In this document: piece after piece, positions 18,133-28,488 of the stretch
Position numbering within the stretch: position 1 is the first letter of the stretch
How the letters are laid out: each line of letters begins with the position of its first letter
DNA from: Halieaceae bacterium UBA5044
Lineage (GTDB): Bacteria; Pseudomonadota; Gammaproteobacteria; Pseudomonadales; Halieaceae
Direction of reading: 5' to 3'
Assembly (NCBI GenBank): GCA_002416125.1
Contig: DIBU01000014.1
Coordinates: 62,001-126,000, forward strand
DNA length: 64,000 nt
Program-made: the position numbers and the translations under genes
The notes under the pieces: model-generated
What the model was told of the DNA's origin: nothing
Seen by the model: only the letters and a program-made list of their open reading frames with translations
The model's database searches: none

Positions 18133-18489
18133 ATGCACAGCTTCTTCTGGCGCTTTATAGCGGTTATCGCACTGCTGCTGGCGGCGGTGGGTATCCTCTT
18201 GCCCATCATGCCCACAGTGCCCTTCCTGCTGGTCGCCACCTGGGCCGCGTCCCGCGGCTGGCCGGAACTCAATGACTGGCTGCTCAAGCACCCGGACTAC
18301 GGGCCGCACATCATTGCCTGGCAGGACAACGGTGCCGTCTCCCGACGCGCAAAATGGCTGGCAACGCTGATGCTGGGCGGTAGCACCACCTTGCTGTGGC
18401 TATCCGGAGCGCCGGTCATGTTTGCCGCTATCATCACTACGGTCTTTGTGGTGGTGCTCACCTGGCTCTGGTGGCGCCCGGAGCCGTGA
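18133..18489 (+). CDS. DUF454 (YbaN-type) inner-membrane protein
   Basis: This is a 118-residue protein from ATG 18133; a TTG at 18103 could add 10 residues and overlap the previous gene. It has a Trp-rich N-terminus (MHSFFWRF), a first membrane helix with GILLPIMPTVPFLLVATWAASRG, the charged segment WQDNGAVSRRAKW and two further C-terminal helices. This is the layout of the small DUF454 family typified by E. coli YbaN. The function is unknown. Its stop overlaps the next GTG start (GTGA), giving translational coupling. Confidence 0.85.
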   Translation: MHSFFWRFIAVIALLLAAVGILLPIMPTVPFLLVATWAASRGWPELNDWLLKHPDYGPHIIAWQDNGAVSRRAKWLATLMLGGSTTLLWLSGAPVMFAAIITTVFVVVLTWLWWRPEP

Positions 18490-19079
18490 GCGATGAGCGA
18501 GGCCAGGTTGACGGTTCCCGACTGCGCCGCTTCGGTCAGCGTCTGGTTCAGTCCCGGCACGCGCTCTGGGGGCTGACGCTGGCCTCGTTTCTGGAGTCCA
18601 CAGTTGTGCCGATTCCCCTGGAGGCGCTGCTGATTCCCTTGATGCAGGCCAGGCGACATCAGTTGTTTCTGCTTGCCCTGCTGTCCCTGATCGGCTGTTT
18701 GCTGGGCGCCAGTGTCGGGTATGGCGTCGGCTTGTGGTTCTTCGACGCTCTCGGTGATCAGCTGCTTGAGTGGTTCGCCAACCCGGATCAGTTCGAGCGT
18801 GCACGTATGGCGATGGCCGACCACGGTTTCTGGTTTGTGCTGAGCGTAGGCGTGACGCCGGTACCTTTCCAGATGGCGATGCTGGTCGCGGGTGCCACCG
18901 GTTATTCCTTCGCGCTGTTTATGCTGGCCTCTGCGCTGGCCCGCGGCCTGCGCTACTTCGGACTCGCTCTGCTGGTTTACTGGGCAGGTGATCAGGCGGA
19001 GACGCTATTCCGCCGGCATGCGCGCTGGGTTTCTGTGGCCGCTGTGGTTCTGGTGATTGCAGTTTTCCTATGGGTTTGA
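18486..19079 (+). CDS. DedA/YqaA-type SNARE-associated membrane protein
   Basis: The 197-residue protein is read from GTG 18486, which overlaps the preceding stop codon. It contains FLESTVVPIPLEALLIPLM, an acidic-plus-proline membrane motif typical of DedA proteins, then GASVGYGVGLWFFDALG, VGVTPVPFQMAMLVAG and two C-terminal helices. Small YqaA-type members lack some of the DedA extensions, which matches this length. The broader family includes lipid flippases and proton-dependent transporters; the exact role here is unknown. Confidence 0.85.
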   Translation: MSDERGQVDGSRLRRFGQRLVQSRHALWGLTLASFLESTVVPIPLEALLIPLMQARRHQLFLLALLSLIGCLLGASVGYGVGLWFFDALGDQLLEWFANPDQFERARMAMADHGFWFVLSVGVTPVPFQMAMLVAGATGYSFALFMLASALARGLRYFGLALLVYWAGDQAETLFRRHARWVSVAAVVLVIAVFLWV

Positions 19080-19233
19080 GGGAAGCGGGTGGCAACATAC
19101 CAGTAATGGAAACCAGATGCATTGCAGGGCAACGTTTGCGGAAGTTTGCCGCAGTGAATACGGCGCTGATACATTTGACCGTTACCGCAGATGTGCCATC
19201 CACTTCGATAAACAACCACCAAGAAGAAAATTA

Positions 19234-19833
19234 ATGCGTCAAAAGGGAAAGATTCGGTCATGGAATGACGAGAAGGGTTTTGGATTCATTGAGCCGATGA
19301 CGGGCGAGAAAGATGTCTTCTTGCATATTTCTGCATGTGGCCAGAGCAGTCGCCGTCCCGAGGTAGGCCAGATCGTTACGTATGAGGCAGGTGTAGACAG
19401 GCAAGGTCGTTCTCGAGCCGCGCACGTCTTGCTCCCTGGTGCGAAGCGGCGTAACCGCAAGAACAGTCGCAGTGTCACTTTTCCGCTGCTGGCAGTCGGG
19501 GCGTTCTTCATTGCGGCGGCGACAATGCTAGCCCCGGTTTTCCTGCTCGCATACGTGTTCGTGAGTGCTCTGACATTTGCCGTGTATGGGCTGGATAAAT
19601 CAGCGGCTCGCAGCGGCAGGTGGAGGACATCTGAGCATACCTTGCACTGTCTGGCCTTTCTGGGAGGGTGGCCGGGAGCTGTTCTCGCTCAGAGATTTTT
19701 TCGACACAAGTCCAAAAAGTCGTCATTCAGAGTGACATTCTGGGTGACGGTGATATTTAACATCCTCATCGTTCTTTGGTTATCAACAATCGAGATCAAC
19801 CTCTCAGGGCAAGCATGGATAAAGCCCGCATGA
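19234..19833 (+). CDS. Cold-shock domain fused to DUF1294 membrane domain
   Basis: The 199-residue protein starts at ATG 19234; the upstream in-frame extension overlaps the DedA-type gene and is not family-like. Residues 1-70 form a cold-shock RNA/DNA-binding domain (GKIRSWNDEKGFGFIEP, DVFLHISAC). Residues about 85-185 form DUF1294, with several membrane helices and the FAVYGLDKSAARSGRWR and LAFLGGWPGAVLAQRFFRHK motifs. The two-domain protein is widespread in gammaproteobacteria and is of unknown role. It is separated by 154 bp from the DedA-type gene and is slightly less GC-rich than its neighbours. Confidence 0.9.
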   Translation: MRQKGKIRSWNDEKGFGFIEPMTGEKDVFLHISACGQSSRRPEVGQIVTYEAGVDRQGRSRAAHVLLPGAKRRNRKNSRSVTFPLLAVGAFFIAAATMLAPVFLLAYVFVSALTFAVYGLDKSAARSGRWRTSEHTLHCLAFLGGWPGAVLAQRFFRHKSKKSSFRVTFWVTVIFNILIVLWLSTIEINLSGQAWIKPA

Positions 19834-19919
19834 GTTGACCCAAGCACCCCAATTCGCGCCGTTAGAGGGCGCCGCAAAGTAGGAATACTCGGGTCGGCTC
19901 GCTCAATATACCCGCTTCT

Positions 19920-22811
19920 CTAGACCCCCACCGGCTCCCGATACGCATCAATGCTCGGGCAGGAACACACCAGGTTGCGGTCGCCGTACACGTTGTCTAC
20001 CCGGTTTACCGGCGGCCAGTATTTGCGCTGGCGCAGTGAGGGCAGGGGGTAGGCAGCCTGTTCCCGGGTGTAGGCGTGGTCCCAGCGCTCGGCGGTGACA
20101 TCCAGCAGGGTGTGCGGGGCGTTGCGCAAGGGGTTGTCCTCGGCGTCCAGGCGGCCTTCTTCCACCGCGCGGATTTCTTCGCGGATGGCGATCATGGCGT
20201 CGCAGAAGCGGTCCAACTCCGCCAAAGACTCGGATTCAGTCGGCTCGATCATCAAAGTGCCTGCGACCGGGAATGACATCGTGGGCGCGTGAAAGCCGAA
20301 GTCCACCAGACGCTTGGCGATATCCTCTTCGGAAATGCCGCTGGCTTCCTTCAGCGGACGAATGTCCACGATGCACTCGTGTGCCACGGTACCGTTGCGG
20401 CCTGTGTAGAGCACGGGGTAGTGATCTTTCAGGCGGTGCGCAATGTAGTTCGCACTCAAAATGGCCACGCGGGTGGCCTGGGTCAGGCCCTCGGCGCCCA
20501 TGAGCGCAATGTAGGCCCAGCTGATCGGCAGGATGGAGGCGCTGCCCCAGGGCGCTGCGGACACCACGTCGTTGCTTTCCGGCAGCCCGGGTACCGGCAC
20601 CACCGGGTGCGACGGCAGGAAGGGCTGCAGGTGCGCGCCCACCCCGATCGGCCCCATGCCGGGGCCACCGCCGCCGTGGGGAATGCAGAAGGTCTTGTGC
20701 AGGTTCAGGTGCGACACGTCGGCGCCGAACTTGCCGGGAGAGGCGAGGCCCACCAGGGCGTTGAGATTGGCGCCGTCCACATACACCTGGCCACCGTGAC
20801 GGTGCACGATGTCGCAGACATCGACCACGGTCTCTTCAAACACGCCGTGGGTGGAGGGGTAGGTGATCATGATGGCCGCGAGCTCATTGCTGTACTGCTC
20901 GGCGCGGGCGCTGAGGTCGTCGAGGTCGACGTTGCCATCGGCATCGCACTCCACAATGACCACGCGCATCCCGGCCAGCGCGGCACTGGCGGGGTTGGTG
21001 CCGTGGGCCGAGGAGGGGATCAGGCACACGTCGCGCTGGTCGTCGCCGCGGCTCTCATGGTAGCGGCGAATCGCCAGCAGCCCGGCGTACTCGCCCTGCG
21101 AACCCGCGTTGGGCTGCAGTGAAATGGCATCGTAACCGGTGCACTCTTTCAGCATGTGCTCCAGCTCCGCGAGCAGCTCCCGATAGCCTTCGGTCTGGTC
21201 GGCGGGGGCAAACGGGTGGATGCCGGCGAACTCCTGCCAGGTCACCGGCAACATCTCCGTGGTGGCGTTGAGCTTCATGGTGCAGCTGCCCAGCGGAATC
21301 ATCGCCTGGTTGAGGGCGATATCGCGGGATTCCAGGCGGCGCATGTAGCGCAGCATTTCGGTCTCGGAGTGGTAGTCGTTGAACAGAGGGTGCTGCAGGT
21401 AATCCACCGCGCGCTGCAATGGCTGGGGAATGCCTGAGGCGGGGGCGGGTTGCTCGCGGCAGGGGTTGGCGGGCTCTTTGCCCGTCATGACGGCGAGCAA
21501 ACGGTCCACGTCCTCGGCCGTGGTGGTTTCATCCAGCGCTATGCCCAGCGTGTGCGTGCCGATAATCCGCAGGTTCATGCCGGCGTCCAGAGCCCGCTGC
21601 AGGATGGCCTGCTGCCGGTCCCCCACGCTGATGGTCAGCGTGTCGAAATAGGCGTCGTTGTCTGCCGGCAGTCCCGCTGCCTGCAGGCCGCTGGCCAGCA
21701 CAGCGGTGAGGTAGTGGATGCGCTCGGCGATGCGCCGCAAGCCCACCGGGCCGTGGTACATGGCGTAAAACGCCGCCATGATGGACAGCAGCGCCTGGGC
21801 GGTGCAGATGTTACTGGTGGCCTTCTCCCGGCGGATGTGCTGCTCGCGGGTTTGCATGGCCATGCGCAGCGCCTCGTTGCCGTGGCGATCGATGGAGACG
21901 CCGATGATGCGTCCGGGTGTAGACCGTTTGAAGGCATCCCGGGTGGCGAAAAAGGCGGCGTGTGGCCCGCCGAAACCCATCGGCACGCCAAAGCGCTGGG
22001 AATTGCCCACCACCACATCGGCGCCCTGTGCGCCGGGTGACTTCAACAGCAACAGGGACATCAGGTCCGCGGCCACGGTGACCAGCGTGCCGGCGTCGTG
22101 CGCCCTGGCGATGAGGGGCTCCAGGTCGCGCACATGACCGTAGGTGCCGGGGTATTGCAGCAGCAGGCCAAAGGCCTCGGTGCTGCCGGCGAGCTGCGCG
22201 GGGTCGCCGACCACCACGTTGATATCCAGAGCCTCTGCACGGGTGCGGACCACGGCGATGGTCTGGGGATGGCAGTCCTCGGCGACAATAAACGTGCTGC
22301 TGCGGTTTTTCTTGTTCACCCGCTGCAGCAGGGTCATGGCCTCTGCGGCGGCGGTGCCCTCGTCCAGCATCGACGCATTCGCCAGTTCCATGCCGGTGAG
22401 GTCCATGATGGCCTGCTGGAAGGTGAGCAGCGCTTCCAGGCGCCCCTGGGAAATTTCAGGCTGGTAAGGGGTGTAGGCGGTATACCAGCCCGGGTTCTCC
22501 AGCACGTTGCGCTGGATGACGGCCGGTGTGTAGGTGTCGTGGTAGCCCGTGCCGATGTAGGACTTCAGCACACGGTTCTTGCCGGCAATGGCGCGCAACC
22601 GTGCCAGCACTGCCTGCTCCGTCTGCGGTGCGGCAAGGTCCATGGGGGCCTGGTTGCGAATACGCGCCGGCACCGTGGCGTCAATCAGGGCCTCGAGGCT
22701 GTCGAAGCCAAGTGTTCGTGCCATCTCTGCCTGCTGCGCCGGCGTGGGCCCGATGTGGCGTCCCAGAAACTCCTGGGAATGTTCCAGTTCAGACAGCGAA
22801 GGACGGGTCAT
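19920..22811 (-). CDS. gcvP: Glycine dehydrogenase (decarboxylating), glycine cleavage P protein
   Basis: The start at 22811 ([23 protein letters not shown]) is the family start. The 963 residues match the single-chain homodimeric P protein. The pyridoxal-phosphate lysine is K706 in [16 protein letters not shown], the same number as in E. coli, and the N-terminal half contains the duplicated fold. P protein decarboxylates glycine and transfers the aminomethyl group to H protein. The partner genes gcvT and gcvH are not beside it. I see no glycine riboswitch in the 148-bp divergent region. It converges on the CSD-DUF1294 gene. Confidence 0.97.
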   Translation of the reverse strand: MTRPSLSELEHSQEFLGRHIGPTPAQQAEMARTLGFDSLEALIDATVPARIRNQAPMDLAAPQTEQAVLARLRAIAGKNRVLKSYIGTGYHDTYTPAVIQRNVLENPGWYTAYTPYQPEISQGRLEALLTFQQAIMDLTGMELANASMLDEGTAAAEAMTLLQRVNKKNRSSTFIVAEDCHPQTIAVVRTRAEALDINVVVGDPAQLAGSTEAFGLLLQYPGTYGHVRDLEPLIARAHDAGTLVTVAADLMSLLLLKSPGAQGADVVVGNSQRFGVPMGFGGPHAAFFATRDAFKRSTPGRIIGVSIDRHGNEALRMAMQTREQHIRREKATSNICTAQALLSIMAAFYAMYHGPVGLRRIAERIHYLTAVLASGLQAAGLPADNDAYFDTLTISVGDRQQAILQRALDAGMNLRIIGTHTLGIALDETTTAEDVDRLLAVMTGKEPANPCREQPAPASGIPQPLQRAVDYLQHPLFNDYHSETEMLRYMRRLESRDIALNQAMIPLGSCTMKLNATTEMLPVTWQEFAGIHPFAPADQTEGYRELLAELEHMLKECTGYDAISLQPNAGSQGEYAGLLAIRRYHESRGDDQRDVCLIPSSAHGTNPASAALAGMRVVIVECDADGNVDLDDLSARAEQYSNELAAIMITYPSTHGVFEETVVDVCDIVHRHGGQVYVDGANLNALVGLASPGKFGADVSHLNLHKTFCIPHGGGGPGMGPIGVGAHLQPFLPSHPVVPVPGLPESNDVVSAAPWGSASILPISWAYIALMGAEGLTQATRVAILSANYIAHRLKDHYPVLYTGRNGTVAHECIVDIRPLKEASGISEEDIAKRLVDFGFHAPTMSFPVAGTLMIEPTESESLAELDRFCDAMIAIREEIRAVEEGRLDAEDNPLRNAPHTLLDVTAERWDHAYTREQAAYPLPSLRQRKYWPPVNRVDNVYGDRNLVCSCPSIDAYREPVGV

Positions 22812-22959
22812 GGCGGCTCCGGGGCGGGCGTGGCAGCAGGGTGTGAAGGAAGGCGCGAATGGTAGCAGCCGGGCACCCGAGCGGCAATATTCTGTACCCC
22901 TTGTGACCAGTCTGGCACACTGCCGGGCACCGTTATCTGCCACGCGATCAGGAGACTGT

Positions 22960-24177
22960 ATGGAACAGGTAAACCCCGAGACTCTGGGCCTCAACGCCGC
23001 ACAGCTGGCGCGCATTGGAGAGCATCTGCGCGGGCGCTACATCGAGCCCGGCAAGCTGCCGGGCAGCATTACGCTGGTTGCCCGCTACGGTCGCGTGGGG
23101 CTGCTGGATGTGGCGGGGCTCAGCGATCTCGAGCGCGACACGCCGATGCGCGAGGACACCATCTTCCGCATCTACTCCATGAGCAAGCCGATTACCTCGG
23201 TCGCCCTGATGATGCTTTACGAGCGCGGGCTGTTTTCGCTGGAGGACCCGGTACACCGCTTTATCCCGGAGTGGCGCAACCTGGCGGTGCGCACCGCCGG
23301 TGCGTTTCCGCTGTTTGCCACGGCCCCCTGCGAGCGGCCCATGACCATCCGCGACCTGCTGCGGCATACCTCGGGCCTGACCTACGATTTTCTTCGCGAG
23401 ACCAACCTGGACTACGCCTACCGCAAGCTGCAGGTTGGCAACCCGGCGCCGGGCTACACGCTGAAGCACATGATCGAGCAGCTGGCACAGCTGCCGCTGG
23501 AGTTCTCGCCCGGAACGCGCTGGAACTATTCTGTGGCGACCGATGTGCTGGGCTACCTGATTGAGGTGATCAGCGGCCAGTCACTGCCGGATTACCTGCA
23601 GGAGCACCTGTTCGGCCCGCTGGGCATGGTGGACACCGCTTTCAACGTCGCACCCGACAAGGTGCACCGGCTGGCCTCCTGCTATGAGCGCGACGCGGCG
23701 AAAAAGCTGGTGTGCAACGACGACGGCCAGGCCAGCCAGTTCCGCGACAGGGAGTTCTACTCGGGCGGCGGCGGGCTGCTGTCGACCGTCGGGGACTACT
23801 TCCGTTTCTGCCAGATGCTGCTGCAGGGGGGCACGCTGGATGGCGTGCGCATTCTGGGCTCGCGCACCCTGGACTACATGACGGCCAATCATCTGCCCGG
23901 CGATGTCGATCTTGAGCAATACGCGATGGGCAGCTTCAGCGAAACCGAATACGAGGGCGTCGGCTTCGGGTTGGGGTTCGCCAACAAGATGGACCCGGTG
24001 AAAAACGGCAACCTGGCCTCTCTGGGCAGCTTTTTCTGGGGCGGTCTGGCCAGCACGCTGTTCTGGGTGGACCCGGAGGAAGAGCTGGTGGTGATCTTCA
24101 TGACCCAGCTTATGCCGTCGAGCACCTTCAACCTGCGCGGGCAGCTGGAATCCATGGTCTACGCCGCGCTGGACTGA
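22960..24177 (+). CDS. Beta-lactamase-fold serine hydrolase (class C / esterase type)
   Basis: ATG 22960 follows AGGAGA. The 405-residue protein has no clear signal peptide. The class C/DD-peptidase-like serine motif is S73-M-S-K76, in [30 protein letters not shown] and the Tyr motif [16 protein letters not shown] follow, then [15 protein letters not shown] and a C-terminal [20 protein letters not shown] that occupies the KTG-box region. Members are esterases, D-aminopeptidases or acyltransferase-like enzymes such as EstB. The absence of a signal peptide argues for a cytoplasmic esterase over a beta-lactamase. It is divergent from gcvP. Confidence 0.9.
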   Translation: MEQVNPETLGLNAAQLARIGEHLRGRYIEPGKLPGSITLVARYGRVGLLDVAGLSDLERDTPMREDTIFRIYSMSKPITSVALMMLYERGLFSLEDPVHRFIPEWRNLAVRTAGAFPLFATAPCERPMTIRDLLRHTSGLTYDFLRETNLDYAYRKLQVGNPAPGYTLKHMIEQLAQLPLEFSPGTRWNYSVATDVLGYLIEVISGQSLPDYLQEHLFGPLGMVDTAFNVAPDKVHRLASCYERDAAKKLVCNDDGQASQFRDREFYSGGGGLLSTVGDYFRFCQMLLQGGTLDGVRILGSRTLDYMTANHLPGDVDLEQYAMGSFSETEYEGVGFGLGFANKMDPVKNGNLASLGSFFWGGLASTLFWVDPEEELVVIFMTQLMPSSTFNLRGQLESMVYAALD

Positions 24178-24239
24178 GCCGCGGCGGCTGCGCTAGGCTC
24201 CGGGGGTCGCATAACAAAAACGAGACCCTGGAGGTTTAC

Positions 24240-26402
24240 ATGACAATCCTGCGCAGCGTCCTCTCCCTGTCTTTGCTGGCGGGCCTGACGGCCTGCTCTG
24301 ATGGCACCGACACCAGCCCCGCACCCCCCGAGCCACCGCCGATCAGCATCGCGACTCCCAACGCCGACCGTTGCGAGATGCTCGACACCGATAACTGCAT
24401 GTTCCCCTGGCCCAGCGATGTGTTCACGGTGGCCGATGACAGCCTCGACACCGGACGCCGGGTAAACCTGAGCCAGGCCTCAATGCCCGCCAACCGCCGC
24501 GGCGACCGGGTGGACCCCAGCGAGTGGAACCGCAATGACGGCTTCTCGCCGTCGCAGATGATCCTCGCACAGGTTCCCGACGTGGACCTGGCGCAGACCG
24601 GCGCACCACCGATTACGGATCTGTCCGCCGCCACGGCGCCGGATTCGCCGGTGGTGGTGATCCGCGCCAGCACCGGCGAGCAGCACCTGGTGTTCGCCGA
24701 GCTTGACGCCAACACCGATGACCCCGCAGAACAGATGTTCATCATCCGCCCGATGGTGCAGTTCGAGCGCGGCGAGCGCTATATTGTGGCGCTGCGCAAC
24801 CTGCGTGACAGCAACGGTGACCTGTTGCCGGCGCCCGAGGTGTTCCGCGCCTTTCGCGACGACATCCTGACCGACAACGCGGCCATCGAGGAGCGCCGTC
24901 CGGCCATGGAGGCGATGTTCAGCGAGCTGCAGGAGGCGGGCGTCGAGCGCAGCGAACTCTACCTGGCCTGGGACTTCACCGTAGCCAGCGTGCGCAATAT
25001 CACTGAACGCCTGCTGCATATCCGTGACGAGGCCTTTGCCGACCTGGGCGCAGCGGCCCCCGACTACGCCATCAGCACCGTGACCGACTACGCACCCTGC
25101 GACCCGGCAGGCTGCGCCGACGGCCAGGACGAGCAGATTGCGCGGGAAATCGCCGGCACGTTTTTTGTGCCGAACTTCCTCAATTCCGACGACGGCGCGC
25201 CGGGTTCAGCCTTCCACTACGCCACGCCGGACGATGGCCTGCCGGACCGGCTGAACGGCGACAGCCTGTTTGCCGCCAACTTCGTGTGCCGCATTCCCCG
25301 CTCGGTGGCGGAGGATTTCAGCCAGCTACCCAAGGCGCAGGCGCGGCCCTCGCTCTATGGCCACGGTCTGCTCGGCAGCGCCAACGAGGCACGCGGTGGC
25401 ACACGGCAGAACGTCGACATCATGGCGCTGGATCACCAGATGATGTTCTGTGCGACGGACTGGGCGGGTTTCGCCAATGCTGACGTGCCGTTTGCGATTC
25501 AGGTACTGCAGGACTTCAGCCTGATGCAGGCATTCTTCGACCGCCAGCAGCAGGGCCTGCTGAATTTCATGTTCCTCGCCAGGCTGTTGAAGAGCGACGC
25601 TGGTTTTGTTGCCGACCCCGCCTTCCAGGCCGCTGGCCAGCCGGTGTTTGACAACAGCACCGTGTATTACGACGGCAACAGCCAGGGGGGTATTCTCGGT
25701 GGCGCGTTGATGGGCGTGATCCAGGATGTGACCCGCGGTGTGCTCGGGGTCCCCGGCATGTCCTACAGCTTTCTGCTGCGCCGCAGTGTCGACTTCAACG
25801 CCTTCACCCCGTTTTTCAGCGGCAGTGGCACCGGCGCTGATGGCGGCGGCTACCCCAGCGTGAAAGACCAGAGCTTCCTGCTGTCCATGGCGCAGATGCT
25901 GTGGGACCGCGCGGAGTCCAGCGGCTACGCGGTGCATATCGAACAGCACCCGCTGCCCAACACGCCGCAGCACGCAGTACTACTGCAGGTGGCCTATGGT
26001 GACCATCAGGTGAGCATGTGGTCTGCGGAGTTCATGGCGCGCAGCATCGGTGCCCGGTTGCGGATTCCGGCACTGGAGACAGGGCGTCACCCTGACAGCA
26101 ACCCCTACGTGGGGCTGGAAGCTGTGCCGGCGGGAGACTTTACCGGTTCGGTGTTGACTCTGTGGGACGATGGCCCGGTGGAGGGTGGTGCACTGGAGGG
26201 TGGCACGGCGCCGCCACCGATCACCAATACGCCGCCGGTCGAGCCGGACTTCGGTAACGACCCGCACAGCCTGCCGCGCCGGGAACCCGCTGCCCAGGCG
26301 CAGAAATCGGCGTTCCTGCGTCCGGAGGGTGAGGGCCGCTTTGTGGATACCTGCGCGCCGGACCAGCCCTGCTTCACCAACGGCTATACGCCGGGCGGCT
26401 GA
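24240..26402 (+). CDS. Large lipoprotein with alpha/beta-hydrolase-like nucleophile elbow
   Basis: The 720-residue protein has a lipobox (LLAGLTACSD, lipidated Cys near 19) and a Pro-rich linker, then a long conserved region of no named function that I recognise. At residue 481 there is GNSQGG, in the setting VYYDGNSQGGILGGALMGV, the strand-turn-helix form of an alpha/beta-hydrolase nucleophile. A possible His is in VAYGDHQVSMW. The C-terminal 100 residues are Pro/Gly-rich. A TGGAGG ribosome site precedes ATG 24240. Similar lipoproteins occur widely in marine gammaproteobacteria. A hydrolase role on the outer membrane is an inference. Confidence 0.7.
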   Translation: MTILRSVLSLSLLAGLTACSDGTDTSPAPPEPPPISIATPNADRCEMLDTDNCMFPWPSDVFTVADDSLDTGRRVNLSQASMPANRRGDRVDPSEWNRNDGFSPSQMILAQVPDVDLAQTGAPPITDLSAATAPDSPVVVIRASTGEQHLVFAELDANTDDPAEQMFIIRPMVQFERGERYIVALRNLRDSNGDLLPAPEVFRAFRDDILTDNAAIEERRPAMEAMFSELQEAGVERSELYLAWDFTVASVRNITERLLHIRDEAFADLGAAAPDYAISTVTDYAPCDPAGCADGQDEQIAREIAGTFFVPNFLNSDDGAPGSAFHYATPDDGLPDRLNGDSLFAANFVCRIPRSVAEDFSQLPKAQARPSLYGHGLLGSANEARGGTRQNVDIMALDHQMMFCATDWAGFANADVPFAIQVLQDFSLMQAFFDRQQQGLLNFMFLARLLKSDAGFVADPAFQAAGQPVFDNSTVYYDGNSQGGILGGALMGVIQDVTRGVLGVPGMSYSFLLRRSVDFNAFTPFFSGSGTGADGGGYPSVKDQSFLLSMAQMLWDRAESSGYAVHIEQHPLPNTPQHAVLLQVAYGDHQVSMWSAEFMARSIGARLRIPALETGRHPDSNPYVGLEAVPAGDFTGSVLTLWDDGPVEGGALEGGTAPPPITNTPPVEPDFGNDPHSLPRREPAAQAQKSAFLRPEGEGRFVDTCAPDQPCFTNGYTPGG

Positions 26403-26423
26403 CTTGCCAATGGCGCGTGCGGC

Positions 26424-26942
26424 TCAGGTCGCGCGCGCTGCGGCCTCGCCGTAAAGGATGTCCACGATGATGAAGTGCTGCTCACCTGCCGGGCTCTGCA
26501 GGCGCACCTCATCATCAAGACGCTTGCCGAGCAGGCTGCGGGCCAGCGGGGAGTCCATGCTCAGCTTGCCGGCCGCGAGGTCGAATTCGTCCGGGCCGAC
26601 GATGCGGTAGCGGCGTTCGGCGCCGGCCTCGTCTTCCAGCGTTACCCAGGCGCCAAAGAACACCTTGCCGGTGTCGGCCGGTACGCGGTCCACCACGGTC
26701 AGTTCCTCCAGCCGCTTGCTGAGGAAGCGCACGCGCGAGTCGATTTCCCGCAGCCGGCGCTTGCCGTAGATGTAGTCCCCGTTTTCCGAACGGTCACCAT
26801 TTTTTGCCGCCTCATGGACCACGTCGGTGACCTGTGGGCGCTCCACTTTCCACAGCTGGTGCAGCTCCGCGCGCAGCACCGCCTCGCCCTCGGGCGTGAT
26901 GTAGGGCGATCCGCGGCGGCGGGGTGGGCGATAACGGCTCAT
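26424..26942 (-). CDS. greB: Transcript cleavage / elongation factor GreB
   Basis: The 172-residue protein has the GreB hallmark N-terminus SPYITPEGEAVLRAELHQLWKVERPQVT. The coiled-coil tip NGDRSENGDYIYGKRRLREID contains the acidic residues that enter the RNA-polymerase secondary channel. The C-terminal FKBP-like domain follows (YRIVGPDEFDLAAGKLSMDSPLARSLLG). It rescues backtracked RNA polymerase by stimulating transcript cleavage. It is divergent from the M23 peptidase gene with a 71-bp intergenic region. Confidence 0.96.
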   Translation of the reverse strand: MSRYRPPRRRGSPYITPEGEAVLRAELHQLWKVERPQVTDVVHEAAKNGDRSENGDYIYGKRRLREIDSRVRFLSKRLEELTVVDRVPADTGKVFFGAWVTLEDEAGAERRYRIVGPDEFDLAAGKLSMDSPLARSLLGKRLDDEVRLQSPAGEQHFIIVDILYGEAAARAT

Positions 26943-27013
26943 TGGGCATATTCTAACGGTGCGGCTTTCACTACACTAGCGTCCAGACCCTGTCAGGAAA
27001 GGAGCGTGTGACA

Positions 27014-27844
27014 ATGAAAGCCTGGTTGATGGCAGCCCTGGTGGCATCGAGTGCCAATGGCGCGCTGGCGGCGTGCGTGGATGTGCAGGGCAACCTGCAG
27101 CAGGGTGGGCTGGTCTGGGGGCAGGCCGCGCCCGGTGCCCGGGTCCTGCTCGATGGCGATGCGCTGGATGTGCTGGCGGATGGCACATTTGTCGCCGGCT
27201 TCAGCCGTGATGCCGCGCCCAGCGCGGTGCTGCAGGTGGGCGACTGCCGCCAGACCCTGGAGATTGCGGCCCGCGAATACAATATCCAGCGCGTGGAGGG
27301 TGTGCCGCAGCGCACGGTCACGCCGCCGCCGGAGCAGCTGGCGCGCATCGCCCGTGAGCGCGAGCTGGTCAACGCCGCCAAGGCACAGCATCTGCGGCGC
27401 CCGGACCTGCTGGCCGGCGCCCTGGCCGGTTTCCACTGGCCGGTCGAGGGGCGCATCTCCGGGGTGTATGGCAGCCAGCGGGTGTACAACGGGCAGCCCG
27501 GCAGCCCGCACTACGGGGTGGATGTGGCGGTACCCACGGGCACCATCGTGCGCGCGCCCGCCGCCGGCGTGGTGACGCTTGCCGAGCCTGACCTGTTCTA
27601 CTCGGGTGGCACCATCATCCTCGATCACGGCTATCGACTGTCGTCGTCATTCCTGCACCTGAGCAAGGTGAGCGTGCAGGTCGGGGACCAGATTGCGGTG
27701 GGGGATATCATCGGCGAAGTGGGCGCTACGGGGCGCGCCACGGGGCCGCACCTAGACTGGCGCATGTCCTGGCGCAATGCACGTATCGATCCGCAGCTGC
27801 TGGTGCCGCCGATGCGCGCCGCGCAGGCTCCCGCCGCGCCCTGA
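27014..27844 (+). CDS. M23-family (LytM) metallopeptidase, periplasmic
   Basis: The start at ATG 27014 fits AGGAAAGGAG upstream; GTG 27008 is too close to it. The 276-residue protein has a signal peptide ([16 protein letters not shown]) and an N-terminal beta domain. The LytM domain has [15 protein letters not shown] with the H-x3-D zinc ligands and [14 protein letters not shown]. In the last motif the usual HxH reads HLD, a form I recall from a gammaproteobacterial subgroup. The enzyme would cut or remodel peptidoglycan peptides, or act as an amidase activator if inactive. Confidence 0.88.
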   Translation: MKAWLMAALVASSANGALAACVDVQGNLQQGGLVWGQAAPGARVLLDGDALDVLADGTFVAGFSRDAAPSAVLQVGDCRQTLEIAAREYNIQRVEGVPQRTVTPPPEQLARIARERELVNAAKAQHLRRPDLLAGALAGFHWPVEGRISGVYGSQRVYNGQPGSPHYGVDVAVPTGTIVRAPAAGVVTLAEPDLFYSGGTIILDHGYRLSSSFLHLSKVSVQVGDQIAVGDIIGEVGATGRATGPHLDWRMSWRNARIDPQLLVPPMRAAQAPAAP

Positions 27845-27908
27845 GGGCGGCGCGACCTGCGCGGCCGACGTGCCCGGCCTGCGGCATGTTACGGCCCGTA
27901 AAAATCCG

Positions 27909-27914
27909 TATAAT
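27909..27914 (+). promoter_or_regulatory. -10 box upstream of the Trm112-HIT-alaS-lysC run
   Basis: A consensus TATAAT lies 30 bp before the ATG of the Trm112-like gene. TGTTAC at 27887-27892 gives a weak -35 box with a 16-bp spacer. It probably drives the tightly packed run through lysC. Confidence 0.5.
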
Positions 27915-27944
27915 GCAGGCCCTTTGTATGCCTCAGGACCGGTC

Positions 27945-28130
27945 ATGATTGACGAGAAGCTGCTGAGTATTCTGGTGTGCCCCGTAACCAAGGCCCCGCT
28001 GGAGTACGACAAGGAAAAAGACGAGCTCATCTGCAAGGCCAGTGGTCTGGCCTACCCGGTGCGCGATGGCATTCCGGTGATGCTGGAGAGCGAGGCGCGC
28101 CAGCTCACCGCCGACGAGAAGCTGGGGTAG
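27945..28130 (+). CDS. Trm112-family small protein (YcaR-like)
   Basis: The 61-residue protein [16 protein letters not shown]...[26 protein letters not shown] matches the bacterial Trm112/YcaR family. The CPxC pair of many members reads CPVT here, so one zinc ligand is missing. Eukaryotic and archaeal Trm112 proteins activate methyltransferases; the bacterial role is poorly defined. It is first in a compact operon with the HIT gene (4 bp), alaS and lysC. Confidence 0.9.
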   Translation: MIDEKLLSILVCPVTKAPLEYDKEKDELICKASGLAYPVRDGIPVMLESEARQLTADEKLG

Positions 28131-28134
28131 GGCA

Positions 28135-28488
28135 ATGACGGAGACCATTTTCGGCAAGATCATCAGCGGCGAGATTCCCTCGGAGCGGCTCTACGAAGAC
28201 GAGCACTGCATCGCCATCAACGACATCAACCCCCAGGCACCGGTGCATGTGCTGGTGATTCCGAAGCGGGCCATTCCGCGCCTTGTGGATGCGGCGCCGG
28301 ATGACCAGGCCCTGCTCGGGCATCTGCTGCTCGCCGCCGGCAAGGTCGCGGAGCAGTTGGGCGTGGGTGAAGCTTTCCGCCTCATCATCAACAACGGTGC
28401 CGGCGCCGGCCAGACCGTATTCCACCTGCACCTGCATATCCTCGCGGGCCGCGGATTTGCTGAAGGACAGATGGCAGGGTTCCAATGA
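28135..28488 (+). CDS. HIT-family nucleotide-binding hydrolase (HinT-like)
   Basis: The 117-residue protein has the histidine triad HLHLHIL, the N-terminal [41 protein letters not shown] and [15 protein letters not shown], all typical of HinT/PKCI-type proteins. These hydrolyse nucleoside phosphoramidates, including aminoacyl-AMP adducts made by tRNA synthetases. That chemistry is a sensible link to the next gene, alaS, which it overlaps by ATGA. The tail after the triad is short and lacks the usual extended C-terminal strand. Confidence 0.92.
   Translation: MTETIFGKIISGEIPSERLYEDEHCIAINDINPQAPVHVLVIPKRAIPRLVDAAPDDQALLGHLLLAAGKVAEQLGVGEAFRLIINNGAGAGQTVFHLHLHILAGRGFAEGQMAGFQ

Noticed and set aside
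22812..22959. Glycine riboswitch upstream of gcvP
   Set aside because: The region shows neither the conserved glycine-aptamer core nor a tandem arrangement, and it is short and shared with a divergent gene.
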